From contig NZ_CP075524.1 of the NCBI RefSeq assembly GCF_025808395.1, positions 682,001 to 746,000 on the forward strand: 64,000 nt of DNA. Direction: 5' to 3'. A program made the translations under genes and the position numbers. The notes below the pieces were generated by a model that saw only the letters and a list, made by a program, of their open reading frames with translations, did not search any database and was not told the origin of the DNA. The first letter of the stretch is position 1. Every line of letters begins with the position of its first letter. The DNA is from Microcella sp. Lineage in GTDB: Bacteria; Actinomycetota; Actinomycetes; Actinomycetales; Microbacteriaceae. Positions 44,463-53,030 of the stretch are shown in pieces.

Positions 44463-46592
44463 TCAGTCCACGGCAGTAGCCCGCAGCAGAAGCGCCTGCT
44501 CAGGTGCGAGCAGCGGCACGGGCAGCCCGAGCTCGGCGAGCAATCGACCCGTGATCGTGATGCCGCCGTCGGCGAGCCACGCGGGGGGAGCATCCTGCAC
44601 GGTGCGCGGCGCCCCGCCCACGGTCAGCGGCTCAATGCGGTAGCGACGGTCGGCGTCGAGGCCCGGAAACCGCAACGGCGGTGGCACGGCGACCACCGCA
44701 GTCGCAAGCGTGACGAGCGCGATGAGCGCCTCAGAGCGGTCGGAGGCGACGAGACCGTGCACATAGCGTTCGTCGACGGCCTCATCGGTGCGTACCGTGC
44801 GCCCTGTCGTCAGCAGTGGGCGCAGCTGCTTGACCGACGTCACCCACTCGCGCAGCGCCTCGAGCTGGTCGACATCGGCCGTCGTCACATTCCACTCGAT
44901 GCCGGCGCTGCCGAACAGGGCTGTCGCGAGACGGAACGAGAGGTCGTGCGTGCGCCCCGTGATGTGCGCGCGCGGGGCGCCCACATGCCCGCCGAGCAGC
45001 TCGGGCGGCATGAGGAGCGCGCTGTAGCGCTGAATGCGCTGCCGATCGAGGGCGTCGTTCGTGTCGCTCGTCCAGAATCGGTGCACACGGCTCGCCAAGC
45101 CGAGATCGATGCGTGCCCCGCCCGAGGCGCAACTCTCGATCGCCACATGCGGAAAGCGCTCGCGCACATCATCGATGAGGGCGTACAGCGCACGCGTGTG
45201 GGCCGAGGCCGTGCCAGCGTGCTGGTCGCGATTGTGATCCCACTTGAGAAATGAGATGGGGTATTCGGTCAGCAGGGCGCTGAGGGCGTCGAGCACGTGA
45301 TCGCGCGCAGCCCGCACGGTGAGGTCGAGGGAGTGCTGGAACCGCCAGGTTGGCGGATGGTGCGCCGCAGACTCTGCGATCGGTTCGGCGAGCATCCACT
45401 CGGGATGCTCGCGCGCGAGCCGCGAGTCGGGACTCACCATCTCGGGCTCGACCCACAGGCCGAACTCCATTCCGTGAGCGACGACCGCATCGGCGAGCGG
45501 GTGCAGGCCCGAGGGCCAGCGATCAGGGTCGACCGTCCAATCGCCGAGAGCCCTGCGGTCGTCGGTGCGCCCCGTGAACCAGCCATCATCGAGCACGAAC
45601 CGCTCGATGCCGAGCTCGGCCGCGGTGTCGACGAGAGGCAACAGCGCGTCGGCGGAATGGTCGAAATACACGGCCTCCCACGTGTTGAGCACGACCGGAC
45701 GACGGGTCGGGGGAGTCAGGGAGCGCACAAAGGGATGCAGCCGATCGCTCACCCCGTCGAGACCCTCGATCGACCATGCCAGCACGGATTCAGGCGCGGT
45801 GTAGGTCTCACCCGCAGCGAGCACGACCTCTGCCGGGTCGAGCAGCTCGGCGGCGAGCAGGCGGCGATGACCCGTCGGAAGCGACTCGACGCCGGTCGTG
45901 CTGTTGCCGCTCCAGGCATGGTGCAACGCCCAGACCTCGCCGCTGCGAAAACCGAACCCCTGGGTGCCGATCACGGTGAGAAAGGGGGCGTCGTGGCCAG
46001 GTCGACCACGACGCTGATCGCGAAGGTGCAGGCCGTCGCGCACGAGACCACGGTGCGGCATCCGCTCACCGGCCCAGACCCCGCTGAAGTCGAGCAGTTC
46101 GCTCGCTCGGGCGGGAACCGGCAGGGTCGCGGCGAGACGGTGCAGCTCGACGCCCTCGGGGGCTTCTGCGCGGGCATCCAGCCCGATCACCAGCACGCCC
46201 TCGGGCGACAGCCGGGCATGCCAGCCGATGGTGAGCAACGCCCCGCCGTCGTCGTGCGCGACGAGCTCGACCGAGACGGACGACTCATCGGGCTGCGACA
46301 TTCCGGTGCGATGGATGCGCAGCGGCAGCCGGGCGGGTGCGCTCGCCGAGCGGTGCGCGATGAGAGCGGGGAACCCGCTCCAACCCTCTGCGGGACCCGC
46401 GAGCACTGAAGGCAAGAGCGGCGCATCTGGCGAACTGGGGGCGATGGCGGGCACGGCCGCAGCAACCTGCTCGAGCATCGTCGACTCGACCTCACCGAGA
46501 TCGCGACCCCAGTGCACGACCCGTGGCACGGCCGTGCCGCGGGCGTCGAGCACGAAGCTGACACCCGCGGCACGGAGGTGGAGAAACGAGAT
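44463..46592 (-). CDS. Alpha-galactosidase (GH36), apparent ATC start
   Basis: A GH36 alpha-galactosidase that removes terminal alpha-galactose from melibiose- or raffinose-type sugars. The nucleophile Asp is in FLKWDHNRD and the acid/base Asp in FWTSDTNDA; GLWVEPEMVSPDSRLA and SCASGGARIDLGL are family blocks. The expected N-terminal strand FLHLRAAGVSFVLDARG has no ATG, GTG or TTG at its start. The codon ATC at 46592-46590 stands 5 nt after AAGGAG and would give 709 residues, the usual size. The first canonical in-frame start downstream is GTG at 46553, which would remove this strand. It is the last gene of the operon, just after the binding-protein gene. Confidence 0.85.
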   Translation of the reverse strand: MSFLHLRAAGVSFVLDARGTAVPRVVHWGRDLGEVESTMLEQVAAAVPAIAPSSPDAPLLPSVLAGPAEGWSGFPALIAHRSASAPARLPLRIHRTGMSQPDESSVSVELVAHDDGGALLTIGWHARLSPEGVLVIGLDARAEAPEGVELHRLAATLPVPARASELLDFSGVWAGERMPHRGLVRDGLHLRDQRRGRPGHDAPFLTVIGTQGFGFRSGEVWALHHAWSGNSTTGVESLPTGHRRLLAAELLDPAEVVLAAGETYTAPESVLAWSIEGLDGVSDRLHPFVRSLTPPTRRPVVLNTWEAVYFDHSADALLPLVDTAAELGIERFVLDDGWFTGRTDDRRALGDWTVDPDRWPSGLHPLADAVVAHGMEFGLWVEPEMVSPDSRLAREHPEWMLAEPIAESAAHHPPTWRFQHSLDLTVRAARDHVLDALSALLTEYPISFLKWDHNRDQHAGTASAHTRALYALIDDVRERFPHVAIESCASGGARIDLGLASRVHRFWTSDTNDALDRQRIQRYSALLMPPELLGGHVGAPRAHITGRTHDLSFRLATALFGSAGIEWNVTTADVDQLEALREWVTSVKQLRPLLTTGRTVRTDEAVDERYVHGLVASDRSEALIALVTLATAVVAVPPPLRFPGLDADRRYRIEPLTVGGAPRTVQDAPPAWLADGGITITGRLLAELGLPVPLLAPEQALLLRATAVD

Positions 46593-46594
46593 GC

Positions 46595-47923
46595 TTACTC
46601 CTTGACGGGAATCGAGGCCGCCTTGAGGGCTGCGATCGTGGAGGACTGACCGGCGGTCAGTGCTTCCAGGAGCGTACCGTTGCCCGAGACGGCGCCGGCG
46701 AAGCCGTCGGCGACATCGTTGTAGACCTGCGTCATCGTCGGGCCCCACGTGAAGTCGGGGTTGACGTTCTTGCCGGCCTCTGCGAACACCTCGTAGATGT
46801 TCTGGCCGCCGTAGAACTCGAGCCCCTCACCGAACACGGGCAGGTTGCCTCCTGCGATCGTGGCGGGGTAGATGTTCGCCGTGCGGTTCATCGCCGTCAG
46901 CGCGTCGGCGTCGGTGTTGAGCCACAGCGCGAACTGTGCGGCTTCGTACGGGTGGTCAGAACCCTTGAGCACCGCAGTGGTCGAGCCACCCCAGTTGCCC
47001 GCTGCACTCGCGCCGGCCTCCCACTGCGGCATCGGGGCGACAGCCCAGTTGCCGGCAGTGTCGGGCGCGCCGCTCGCGATGGTGTTGGCACCCCAGACCG
47101 CCGAGACCCAAGTCCACAGCTCGCTCGAGTTGTATGCGGCGTTCCACTCATCCGTCCACGGAGGGTAGACGGCGACGAGATCGTTGTCGATGAGGCCCTG
47201 CCAGTACTCGGCGACCTGCGTGGTCTCGGCACCTGTCAGGTCGACTGTCCAGCCATCGGCATCGGTCGAGAACCACTGGCCGTCGGCCTGCCACACCAGT
47301 CCTGCGAAGGCGTTGATGTCGCTCTGCGAGAAGTTGTTGATGTAGCCGCCGAGTTCGCGAATCTGCACCGCTGCAGCCTCGTACTCCTCCCACGTGGTCG
47401 GAACGGGGATGCCCGCCGCCTCGAAGAGGTCGGCGCGATAGAACATGGCCATGGGGCCGGTGTCTTGCGGAATCGCGTAGACAGCGTTCTCTTCACCGAA
47501 GGTCACCTGGCTCCAGGTCCACCCGACGAACTGATCTTCTGCCGCGAGAATGCCCTCGCAGGCTGCGATGTTCTCGAGGCCGTCCTGCACACGGAAGTTC
47601 GGCATCGCGTCGAATTCGATCTGACCGAGGTCGGGCGCGTTGCCTGCCGCGAGCTGGTTGAAGAAGTTCTGGTAGGTGCCGCCGTTGCCGTTCGGTCCGG
47701 TCTGCACCTCGACCTGGATGTCGGGGTTCTCGTCGTTCCAGATCGCCACGGCCTCTTCGACGCCGGGCAGCCAGCTCGTGAAGGTCAAGGTGACTGGCCC
47801 GTCTGAGGGGGCGCAGTCGCCGCTAGCGCCGGGGGCGTCGGTGCCGCCGGTCGCGCAGGCCGAGAGTGCGAGTGCGGAGATGGCCGCGATGGCCCCCGCA
47901 CGCGCGATTCGCGTGATCGCCAT
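46595..47923 (-). CDS. Sugar ABC transporter substrate-binding lipoprotein
   Basis: The extracellular sugar-binding protein of a carbohydrate ABC importer (family 1 type). The 442 residues begin with a lipoprotein signal peptide and lipobox LSAC with Cys23, so the protein is lipid-anchored outside the membrane. Blocks VTLTFTSWLPGVEEAVAIWN, GPMAMFYRADLFEAAGIPVP and QAALWLNT-like helices fit the fold. I chose the ATG at 47923, preceded by AAAGGAA. Neighbours suggest an alpha- or beta-galactoside ligand. The stop overlaps the ribosome-binding site of the alpha-galactosidase. Confidence 0.93.
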   Translation of the reverse strand: MAITRIARAGAIAAISALALSACATGGTDAPGASGDCAPSDGPVTLTFTSWLPGVEEAVAIWNDENPDIQVEVQTGPNGNGGTYQNFFNQLAAGNAPDLGQIEFDAMPNFRVQDGLENIAACEGILAAEDQFVGWTWSQVTFGEENAVYAIPQDTGPMAMFYRADLFEAAGIPVPTTWEEYEAAAVQIRELGGYINNFSQSDINAFAGLVWQADGQWFSTDADGWTVDLTGAETTQVAEYWQGLIDNDLVAVYPPWTDEWNAAYNSSELWTWVSAVWGANTIASGAPDTAGNWAVAPMPQWEAGASAAGNWGGSTTAVLKGSDHPYEAAQFALWLNTDADALTAMNRTANIYPATIAGGNLPVFGEGLEFYGGQNIYEVFAEAGKNVNPDFTWGPTMTQVYNDVADGFAGAVSGNGTLLEALTAGQSSTIAALKAASIPVKE

Positions 47924-47963
47924 GCTGTGTTCCTTTCGATTGGTGGTGCAGGTGGTGGTGCGT

Positions 47964-47976
47964 GGAGCGATGCTCC
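47964..47976 (-). other. Intercistronic hairpin upstream of the binding-protein gene
   Basis: GGAGC, three bases, GCTCC forms a small stem in the 89-bp space between the permease and the binding-protein gene. Such stems can protect the 5' end of a processed mRNA and raise binding-protein output; this is inference. Confidence 0.35.
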
Positions 47977-48012
47977 GCTCGGCCGCAGCGCGGTCGAGGG
48001 TCTGCCGGCGGC

Positions 48013-48903
48013 TCACTTGAGCCCGCCGTTCGCCAGCCCCGACTGCCAGAAGCGCTGCAGTGCGAGGAAGGTGACGATGAGGGGGATGACCGATAGCAAC
48101 GAGCCGATGACGACAAGAGCGCGGATGTCGGGAATCTGACTGACCTGGGTGTTCCAGACGTAGAGGCCGAGCGTGACAGGAAACAGGTTCTCGTCGCGCA
48201 GCATGATGAGCGGCAGGAAAAAGTTGTTCCAGATCGCCACGAACTGGAAGAGGAAGATCGTGACGAGTGCTGGTGCCATCAGGCGCGTGGCGACCGTGAA
48301 GAACGTGCGCACCTCGCCGGCTCCATCGATGCGGGCTGCCTCGATGATCTCGTCAGGCACGCTCGCGGCGGCGTAGATGCGCGACAGGTAGACCCCGAAC
48401 GGGCTCACGAGGCTCGGCAGCAGCACCGCCCAGATGGTGTTTGTCGCGCCTGCCTGGCTGAAGATCAGGAACAGGGGCAGGGCCAGCGCCGTCGCAGGAA
48501 CGAGCACGCCTCCCAGCACGACATTGAACAGCGTCTCTCGGCCTCGGAACGCGTACTTCGCAATCGCGTACCCCGCCATCGCTGCGAAGAGCGTTGCGAG
48601 CGCTGCCCCCACGCCGGCATAGAGAGCGCTGTTGCCCAGCCAGCGCACGAAGACGCCACCGCGGTAGTCGAGCAGTGCGGCGATGTTGTCGAACAGTGAG
48701 AAGTCGGCGAACCACAGCGGAGCCGTGGTCGTGAAGTCTGGTCGGTTCTTGGTCGCGGCGACGAAGAGCCACCACAACGGCGTCAAGAAGTAGAGCGTCG
48801 CCACCACCATGACCGACATCGCCACGGTGCGCGACACAGCGCTTTCGCGAATGCCTCCCGAGCGAGACGGTCGGCGCTGCTTCTTCACTGATGACGTGGT
48901 CAC
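48013..48903 (-). CDS. Sugar ABC transporter permease, MalG-type
   Basis: Inner-membrane permease of the galactoside importer. The 296 residues have about six membrane segments. The EAA loop EIIEAARIDGAGEVRTFFTV docks the ATPase, and the end is the MalG-type short tail RFWQSGLANGGLK. I chose the GTG at 48903, which overlaps the stop of the MalF-type gene as GTGA. No ATPase gene is in the operon, so a shared MsmK/MsiK-type ATPase encoded elsewhere is likely. Confidence 0.93.
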   Translation of the reverse strand: MTTSSVKKQRRPSRSGGIRESAVSRTVAMSVMVVATLYFLTPLWWLFVAATKNRPDFTTTAPLWFADFSLFDNIAALLDYRGGVFVRWLGNSALYAGVGAALATLFAAMAGYAIAKYAFRGRETLFNVVLGGVLVPATALALPLFLIFSQAGATNTIWAVLLPSLVSPFGVYLSRIYAAASVPDEIIEAARIDGAGEVRTFFTVATRLMAPALVTIFLFQFVAIWNNFFLPLIMLRDENLFPVTLGLYVWNTQVSQIPDIRALVVIGSLLSVIPLIVTFLALQRFWQSGLANGGLK

Positions 48904-49796
48904 AGGGCGGCCCTCCGTTGCGTGAGCTTCAGCACGGTGAACGACAGCACGAAGGTCGCCACGGCGAGCACGACAGACATCGCGGCAGCGAGGCTGATGT
49001 TCGGCACCGACGCTGTCGAGTAGATCGTGAGGTTCGGCGTGAAGGTGCTCGTGACCGCCGATGAGAAGCTTCTGAACACCTGAGGCTCGGCCAGGAGCTG
49101 CAGGGTGCCGATGATCGAGAAGATTCCGGTGAGCACGAGTGCGGGTACGACGAGGGGGATCTTGATCGACCACGCGATGCGGAACTGGTTCGCGCCGTCG
49201 ATGCGCGCTGCCTCGTAGATCTCTTGCGGAATCGAGAGCAAGGCCGAGTAGATGATGAGCATGTTGTAGCCGACGTACACCCAGGTGACGACGTTGGCGA
49301 TGGACCAGAGCACGGCATCGGCCGAGAGGAAGTCGACGCTGCGCGTCACCGCGGTGAACGGAGACAGGTTGGGAGAGTAGAGAAAGCCCCACATGATCGC
49401 TGCGATGACGCTGGGCACCGCATACGGGGCGAAGAACGCGAGTCTGAAGAACTTGGTGCCTCGCACGAGCGGTGAATCGAGCAGCAGGGCGAACACCAGG
49501 GCGAGCCCCAGCATGATCGGCACCTGCACGACGCCGAACATGAGCATGCGGCCGATCGATGCCCAGAACGGCTCGTTCTGGAACACAGCGATGTACTGCG
49601 TGAGGCCGCCGAACACCTGCACAGCAGGGCCGAAGGTTCCCTCGCGCTCGACGGTGAGCAGCGATTGGTAGACGGCGTAGAGGATGGGAATGATGTAGAA
49701 CATCGCGAACAGCGCCCCGAACGGCAGCAGAAAGACGGCGAGCGCCCTTCTGTGGCTCACGGCTTTCGACGGGGTGACCGCAGTGTCACGCGCCAC
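48900..49796 (-). CDS. Sugar ABC transporter permease, MalF-type
   Basis: The second permease of the galactoside importer, 298 residues with about six membrane segments. The EAA loop EIYEAARIDGANQFRIAWSI and an N-terminal hydrophobic helix LAVFLLPFGALFAMFYIIPI are visible. I chose the GTG at 49796, preceded by GAGAGGAG at the right distance. It overlaps the end of the beta-galactosidase gene by 11 bases. A start at 49868 would extend far into that gene and is unlikely. Confidence 0.92.
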   Translation of the reverse strand: MARDTAVTPSKAVSHRRALAVFLLPFGALFAMFYIIPILYAVYQSLLTVEREGTFGPAVQVFGGLTQYIAVFQNEPFWASIGRMLMFGVVQVPIMLGLALVFALLLDSPLVRGTKFFRLAFFAPYAVPSVIAAIMWGFLYSPNLSPFTAVTRSVDFLSADAVLWSIANVVTWVYVGYNMLIIYSALLSIPQEIYEAARIDGANQFRIAWSIKIPLVVPALVLTGIFSIIGTLQLLAEPQVFRSFSSAVTSTFTPNLTIYSTASVPNISLAAAMSVVLAVATFVLSFTVLKLTQRRAAL

Positions 49797-51825
49797 GATT
49801 GCTCCTCTCTGACACGATGACTCGAACGGATCCGGCGTCGATGCGCGCCGCACCCCCGATGACGTCACCGCTGATGAGATCGAGGCCGGCGACCGGCACC
49901 GTGATCGACTCTGTGCGGTGATTGATGATGAACGTCGCGCGCATGCTCTCGGTCACGCGGGTCACGACATCGACGTCGAACCCCAGCTCGAGGGTGTCGA
50001 CACCCGCATCGGCGCACACCCGACGCAGCATCGACAGCAGGCCTTCGTCATCGAGCATCGTCGCGGTGTACCAGGCGCGACCGCTGCCCACGTCACGACG
50101 AGTGAGCGCGGGCGAGGCTGATGCCGGGCCATCATTGAAACGGTCGATCACCTCGGCATCATGCACGACGACCGATTCGCTCCAGATCGAGCCTCTGGCT
50201 CCCGATGCGAGCGACACCCACTCGTCGGCTGCGAGCGGTCGGAACTCGTCGACCGTGACTCCGAGCAGTTCGCGGAAGGCTCCGGGGAAGCCTCCGAGCC
50301 TGATCGCGTCGGACTCATCGACGATGCCGCTGAACGGCGTGACGAGCACGGTCGCACCGCGATCTGCTGCGCGGGCGATCACGTCGGCATCAGCATCCGT
50401 GACGGCATACAAGGTGGGCACGATGACGAGGTCGTATGCGTCGAGCGCGGCGCCGGCGCTGACGATGTCGACAGTGACGCCGAGCGCCCGCAGGGCGCGG
50501 TGGTAACGGTGAGCCTCGGGGAGGTAGCGCACGAGACTGCTGGGCTGGGAGTCTCCCTCCGCCGCCCACCAGGCGGGCCACGAGAAGACGATGGCCGCCC
50601 GGGCGTCGACTCGTGATCCGACGATGGGCGACAGCTTGTCGAGCACAGCAGACAACTCGAGGCTCTGCGCCCACCCCGCGCCGTGAGTGCCACTGTGCGG
50701 CAACAGCGCAGAATGGAACTTCTCGGCGCCACGCCTCGATGCGCGCCACTGGAAGAAGCAGATCGAATCGGCGCCCCGAGCGACGTGGCCGAGCGCGGTG
50801 CGCAGCAGTTCTCCATCGCGCTTCGCATGGTTGACGGGCTGCCAGCTCACGGCGCTCGTCGACGTCTCCATCAGCATCCACGGTCGGCCTCCGGCGAGGC
50901 CGCGCGTCAGATCGGCGCTGAAGGCGAGCTCTGCCAGCGGATCGGCCAGACGGTGATCGAGGTAGTGGTCATTCGCGATCAGGTCGAGGTCGTCGACCCA
51001 TGAGAAGTAGTCCTGGGTGGTGATGTGCGCGGTGACCATGAGATTGGTGGTCACGGGCGCTGACGAGACTTGGCGGATCACTGCGGCTTCGGCCCGGTAG
51101 TACTCGAGAAGTTCGTCAGAGGAGAACCGCTTGAAGTCGAGGATCTGGCTGGGGTTGCCCGCGGAGCGCGTCGTGCGCGGGGGCAGCACATCGCTCCAGT
51201 CGCCGAAGCGCTGACTCCAGAACGAGGTTCCCCAAGCCTCATTGAGCGCATCGAGTGTTCCGTATCGGCGCTCGAGCCAGCCCCGGAATGCCGCCGCCGA
51301 GACGTCGCAGTAGCACAGGGCGTTGTGGCAGCCGAGCTCGTTCGACACGTGCCACAGGGCGATTGCGGGGTGCCCTGCGTATCGCTCGACGGTGGCGGAG
51401 ACCAGGGCGAGCGCGTGTTCGCGGAAGACCGGCGAGCTCGGGCACCATGCCTGCCGACCCCCCGGCCACGCGAGCGTGCCGTCGGCGAACCGAGGCAGCG
51501 TTTCGGGGTGCACCCGTGCGAGCCAGGGCGGGGGAGACGACGTGCCCGTGCCGAGATTGATCCTGATTCCGGCGTCGTGCAGCAGTTCGATGATGCGGTC
51601 GAGTCGGCGGAAATCGTAGGGGCCGGGGGCAGGCTGCAGCTGCGCCCACCCGAAGATGTTGATGGCCACGAGGTCGACGCCGAGCTCTGTCATCAGCGCG
51701 ATGTCGTCGACCCACACCGACTCGGGCCACTGCTCGGGGTTGTAGTCGCATCCGAGAATCACGTCGCGGGTCGCCCAGCCCGGCACGAGCGCGCTGCCGG
51801 CGCTCAGGGTGTGGGGAGTGCTCAC
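49786..51825 (-). CDS. Beta-galactosidase (GH42)
   Basis: A GH42 beta-galactosidase of 679 residues, a normal family length, cytoplasmic (no signal peptide). The start DVILGCDYNPEQWPESVWVDD is a family hallmark. The acid/base Glu is in WHVSNELGCHNALCYC, and the nucleophile Glu in WMLMETSTSAVSWQPVN. The C-terminal region has the trimerisation-like and beta domains. It is the first gene of the galactoside operon, behind a TTGACA promoter with two LacI-type operators. It starts with GTG after GAAGGACGG. Confidence 0.95.
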   Translation of the reverse strand: MSTPHTLSAGSALVPGWATRDVILGCDYNPEQWPESVWVDDIALMTELGVDLVAINIFGWAQLQPAPGPYDFRRLDRIIELLHDAGIRINLGTGTSSPPPWLARVHPETLPRFADGTLAWPGGRQAWCPSSPVFREHALALVSATVERYAGHPAIALWHVSNELGCHNALCYCDVSAAAFRGWLERRYGTLDALNEAWGTSFWSQRFGDWSDVLPPRTTRSAGNPSQILDFKRFSSDELLEYYRAEAAVIRQVSSAPVTTNLMVTAHITTQDYFSWVDDLDLIANDHYLDHRLADPLAELAFSADLTRGLAGGRPWMLMETSTSAVSWQPVNHAKRDGELLRTALGHVARGADSICFFQWRASRRGAEKFHSALLPHSGTHGAGWAQSLELSAVLDKLSPIVGSRVDARAAIVFSWPAWWAAEGDSQPSSLVRYLPEAHRYHRALRALGVTVDIVSAGAALDAYDLVIVPTLYAVTDADADVIARAADRGATVLVTPFSGIVDESDAIRLGGFPGAFRELLGVTVDEFRPLAADEWVSLASGARGSIWSESVVVHDAEVIDRFNDGPASASPALTRRDVGSGRAWYTATMLDDEGLLSMLRRVCADAGVDTLELGFDVDVVTRVTESMRATFIINHRTESITVPVAGLDLISGDVIGGAARIDAGSVRVIVSERSNRGA

Positions 51826-51881
51826 AAGCCGTCCTTCTCAGGTTCGGTGGTCAACGTCGTCGTCGCTCGATCTCGAGCACT

Positions 51882-51897
51882 CTGTGAGCGTGCACAG
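51882..51897. promoter_or_regulatory. LacI-type operator 1
   Basis: CTGTGAGCGTGCACAG, an imperfect 16-bp palindrome close to the LacI-family consensus TGTGAGCGCTCACA. An identical copy lies 46 bp away. It falls in the predicted leader of the GH42 operon. Confidence 0.75.
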
Positions 51898-51927
51898 GGC
51901 CAGTCGCGCATCGAATGTTTCGAGATT

Positions 51928-51943
51928 CTGTGAGCGTGCACAG
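51928..51943. promoter_or_regulatory. LacI-type operator 2, over the GH42 transcript start
   Basis: The second exact copy of CTGTGAGCGTGCACAG. Its edge overlaps the -10 box on the minus strand and covers the predicted transcript start near 51935, so a bound repressor would block RNA polymerase. Confidence 0.75.
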
Positions 51944-51971
51944 ATTAGGCACGACCGATTGCGAATGTCAA
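51942..51971 (-). promoter_or_regulatory. Promoter of the galactoside operon
   Basis: On the minus strand TTGACA (51971-51966), 18 bp, then TAATCT (51947-51942). This is the only near-consensus -35/-10 pair I recognised in the window. It predicts a leader of about 110 nt before the GH42 gene that contains operator 1. Confidence 0.65.
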
Positions 51972-51994
51972 CAGCAACGGCGTGTCGCCGTGGA

Positions 51995-52000
51995 TACACT
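51995..52000 (+). promoter_or_regulatory. -10 element for leaderless lacI-type gene
   Basis: TACACT, then 7 nt, then the GTG at 52008. The -35 region is weak, as expected for a low-level repressor gene. Confidence 0.5.
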
Positions 52001-52007
52001 GGGCCCC

Positions 52008-53030
52008 GTGCCTGAATCCACCTCGCGCCACAAGCGCGCCACGATCTTCGATGTGGCGGCCGAAGCGGGAGTGTCACGGGGCACAGTCTCGCGCGTCTTG
52101 AACGGCGAGCCCTACGTCTCAGCCTCCGCGCGTGAAGCGATCGAAGCAGCCATCGCAAAGGTCGGCTACGTGCGCAACACGGCAGCGCGAAACCTCGCGA
52201 CGCAGTCGTCAGGAGCGATCGCGCTCATCGTGCACGAGCCGCACTCGGTGTTCGTCGACGACCCCAACATCGGGGCCATACTGCTCGGCATCAACGCAGC
52301 GCTCTCTGAAGCCGACTATCAGCTGGTCTCGCTCGTGATCGACACCGAGCGCGACTCGCAGCGAGTGACGGGGTACCTCGGCGGAGGCTTCGTCGACGGC
52401 GCCATCATTGTGTCGGCGCGAGCGGGTGATCCGATCTCGCAAGCGATCGCCGATCTGCGTTTGCCCGCGGTGATGATTGGTCGGCCCGACAATCAGCCTC
52501 AGCTGCCGTGGGTCGGCATCGACAATCGGGGGGCAGCACGTGAGATCACCGATCGACTCTCGGCGACCGGTCGTCGACGCATCGGCATGATCGCCGCGGG
52601 CCTCGACCGCGACAGCGGCCGCGACCGGTTGTCGGGGTTTCAAGATGCCCTTGGCGCGAGATTCGACGACTCGATGGTGTCGCGCCAGAACCTCTACACC
52701 TTCGCGGCCGGCGTCGCCGGCATGACCGAGCTGCTCGCGATCGACTCGAGCATCGACGGAGTCTTCGCCGCCTCAGACGCTGTGGCTGCGGGCGCCCTCG
52801 AAGCCTTGCGCATTGCGGGTCGAACAGTGCCGGGCGACGTCGGAGTCGTGGGCTTCGACGACAGCGCGTGGGCTCGGCGCACGCGCCCGGCGCTCTCGAC
52901 AGTTCGTCAACCTGCGGCAGAACTGGGCGCCCGGGCCGCGCAACTCGTGCTCGATCAGGTGCAAGCGGGCGAATCGCACTCTGACGGAGTGCTGCTGCAG
53001 ACTGAAGTTGTCTGGCGACACTCGGCGTGA
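52008..53030 (+). CDS. LacI-family transcriptional repressor
   Basis: A sugar-responsive repressor of 340 residues. The N-terminal helix-turn-helix ATIFDVAAEAGVSRGTVSRV and hinge are typical LacI, followed by a periplasmic-binding-protein-like sensor domain (GAIALIVHEPHSVFVDDPN, DGVFAASDAVAAGALEAL, VGVVGFDDSAWA). It is divergent from the GH42 operon and separated by two identical operators, so galactose, lactose or a related galactoside is the likely inducer. The GTG start is leaderless. Its stop overlaps the next gene as GTGA. Confidence 0.93.
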   Translation: MPESTSRHKRATIFDVAAEAGVSRGTVSRVLNGEPYVSASAREAIEAAIAKVGYVRNTAARNLATQSSGAIALIVHEPHSVFVDDPNIGAILLGINAALSEADYQLVSLVIDTERDSQRVTGYLGGGFVDGAIIVSARAGDPISQAIADLRLPAVMIGRPDNQPQLPWVGIDNRGAAREITDRLSATGRRRIGMIAAGLDRDSGRDRLSGFQDALGARFDDSMVSRQNLYTFAAGVAGMTELLAIDSSIDGVFAASDAVAAGALEALRIAGRTVPGDVGVVGFDDSAWARRTRPALSTVRQPAAELGARAAQLVLDQVQAGESHSDGVLLQTEVVWRHSA

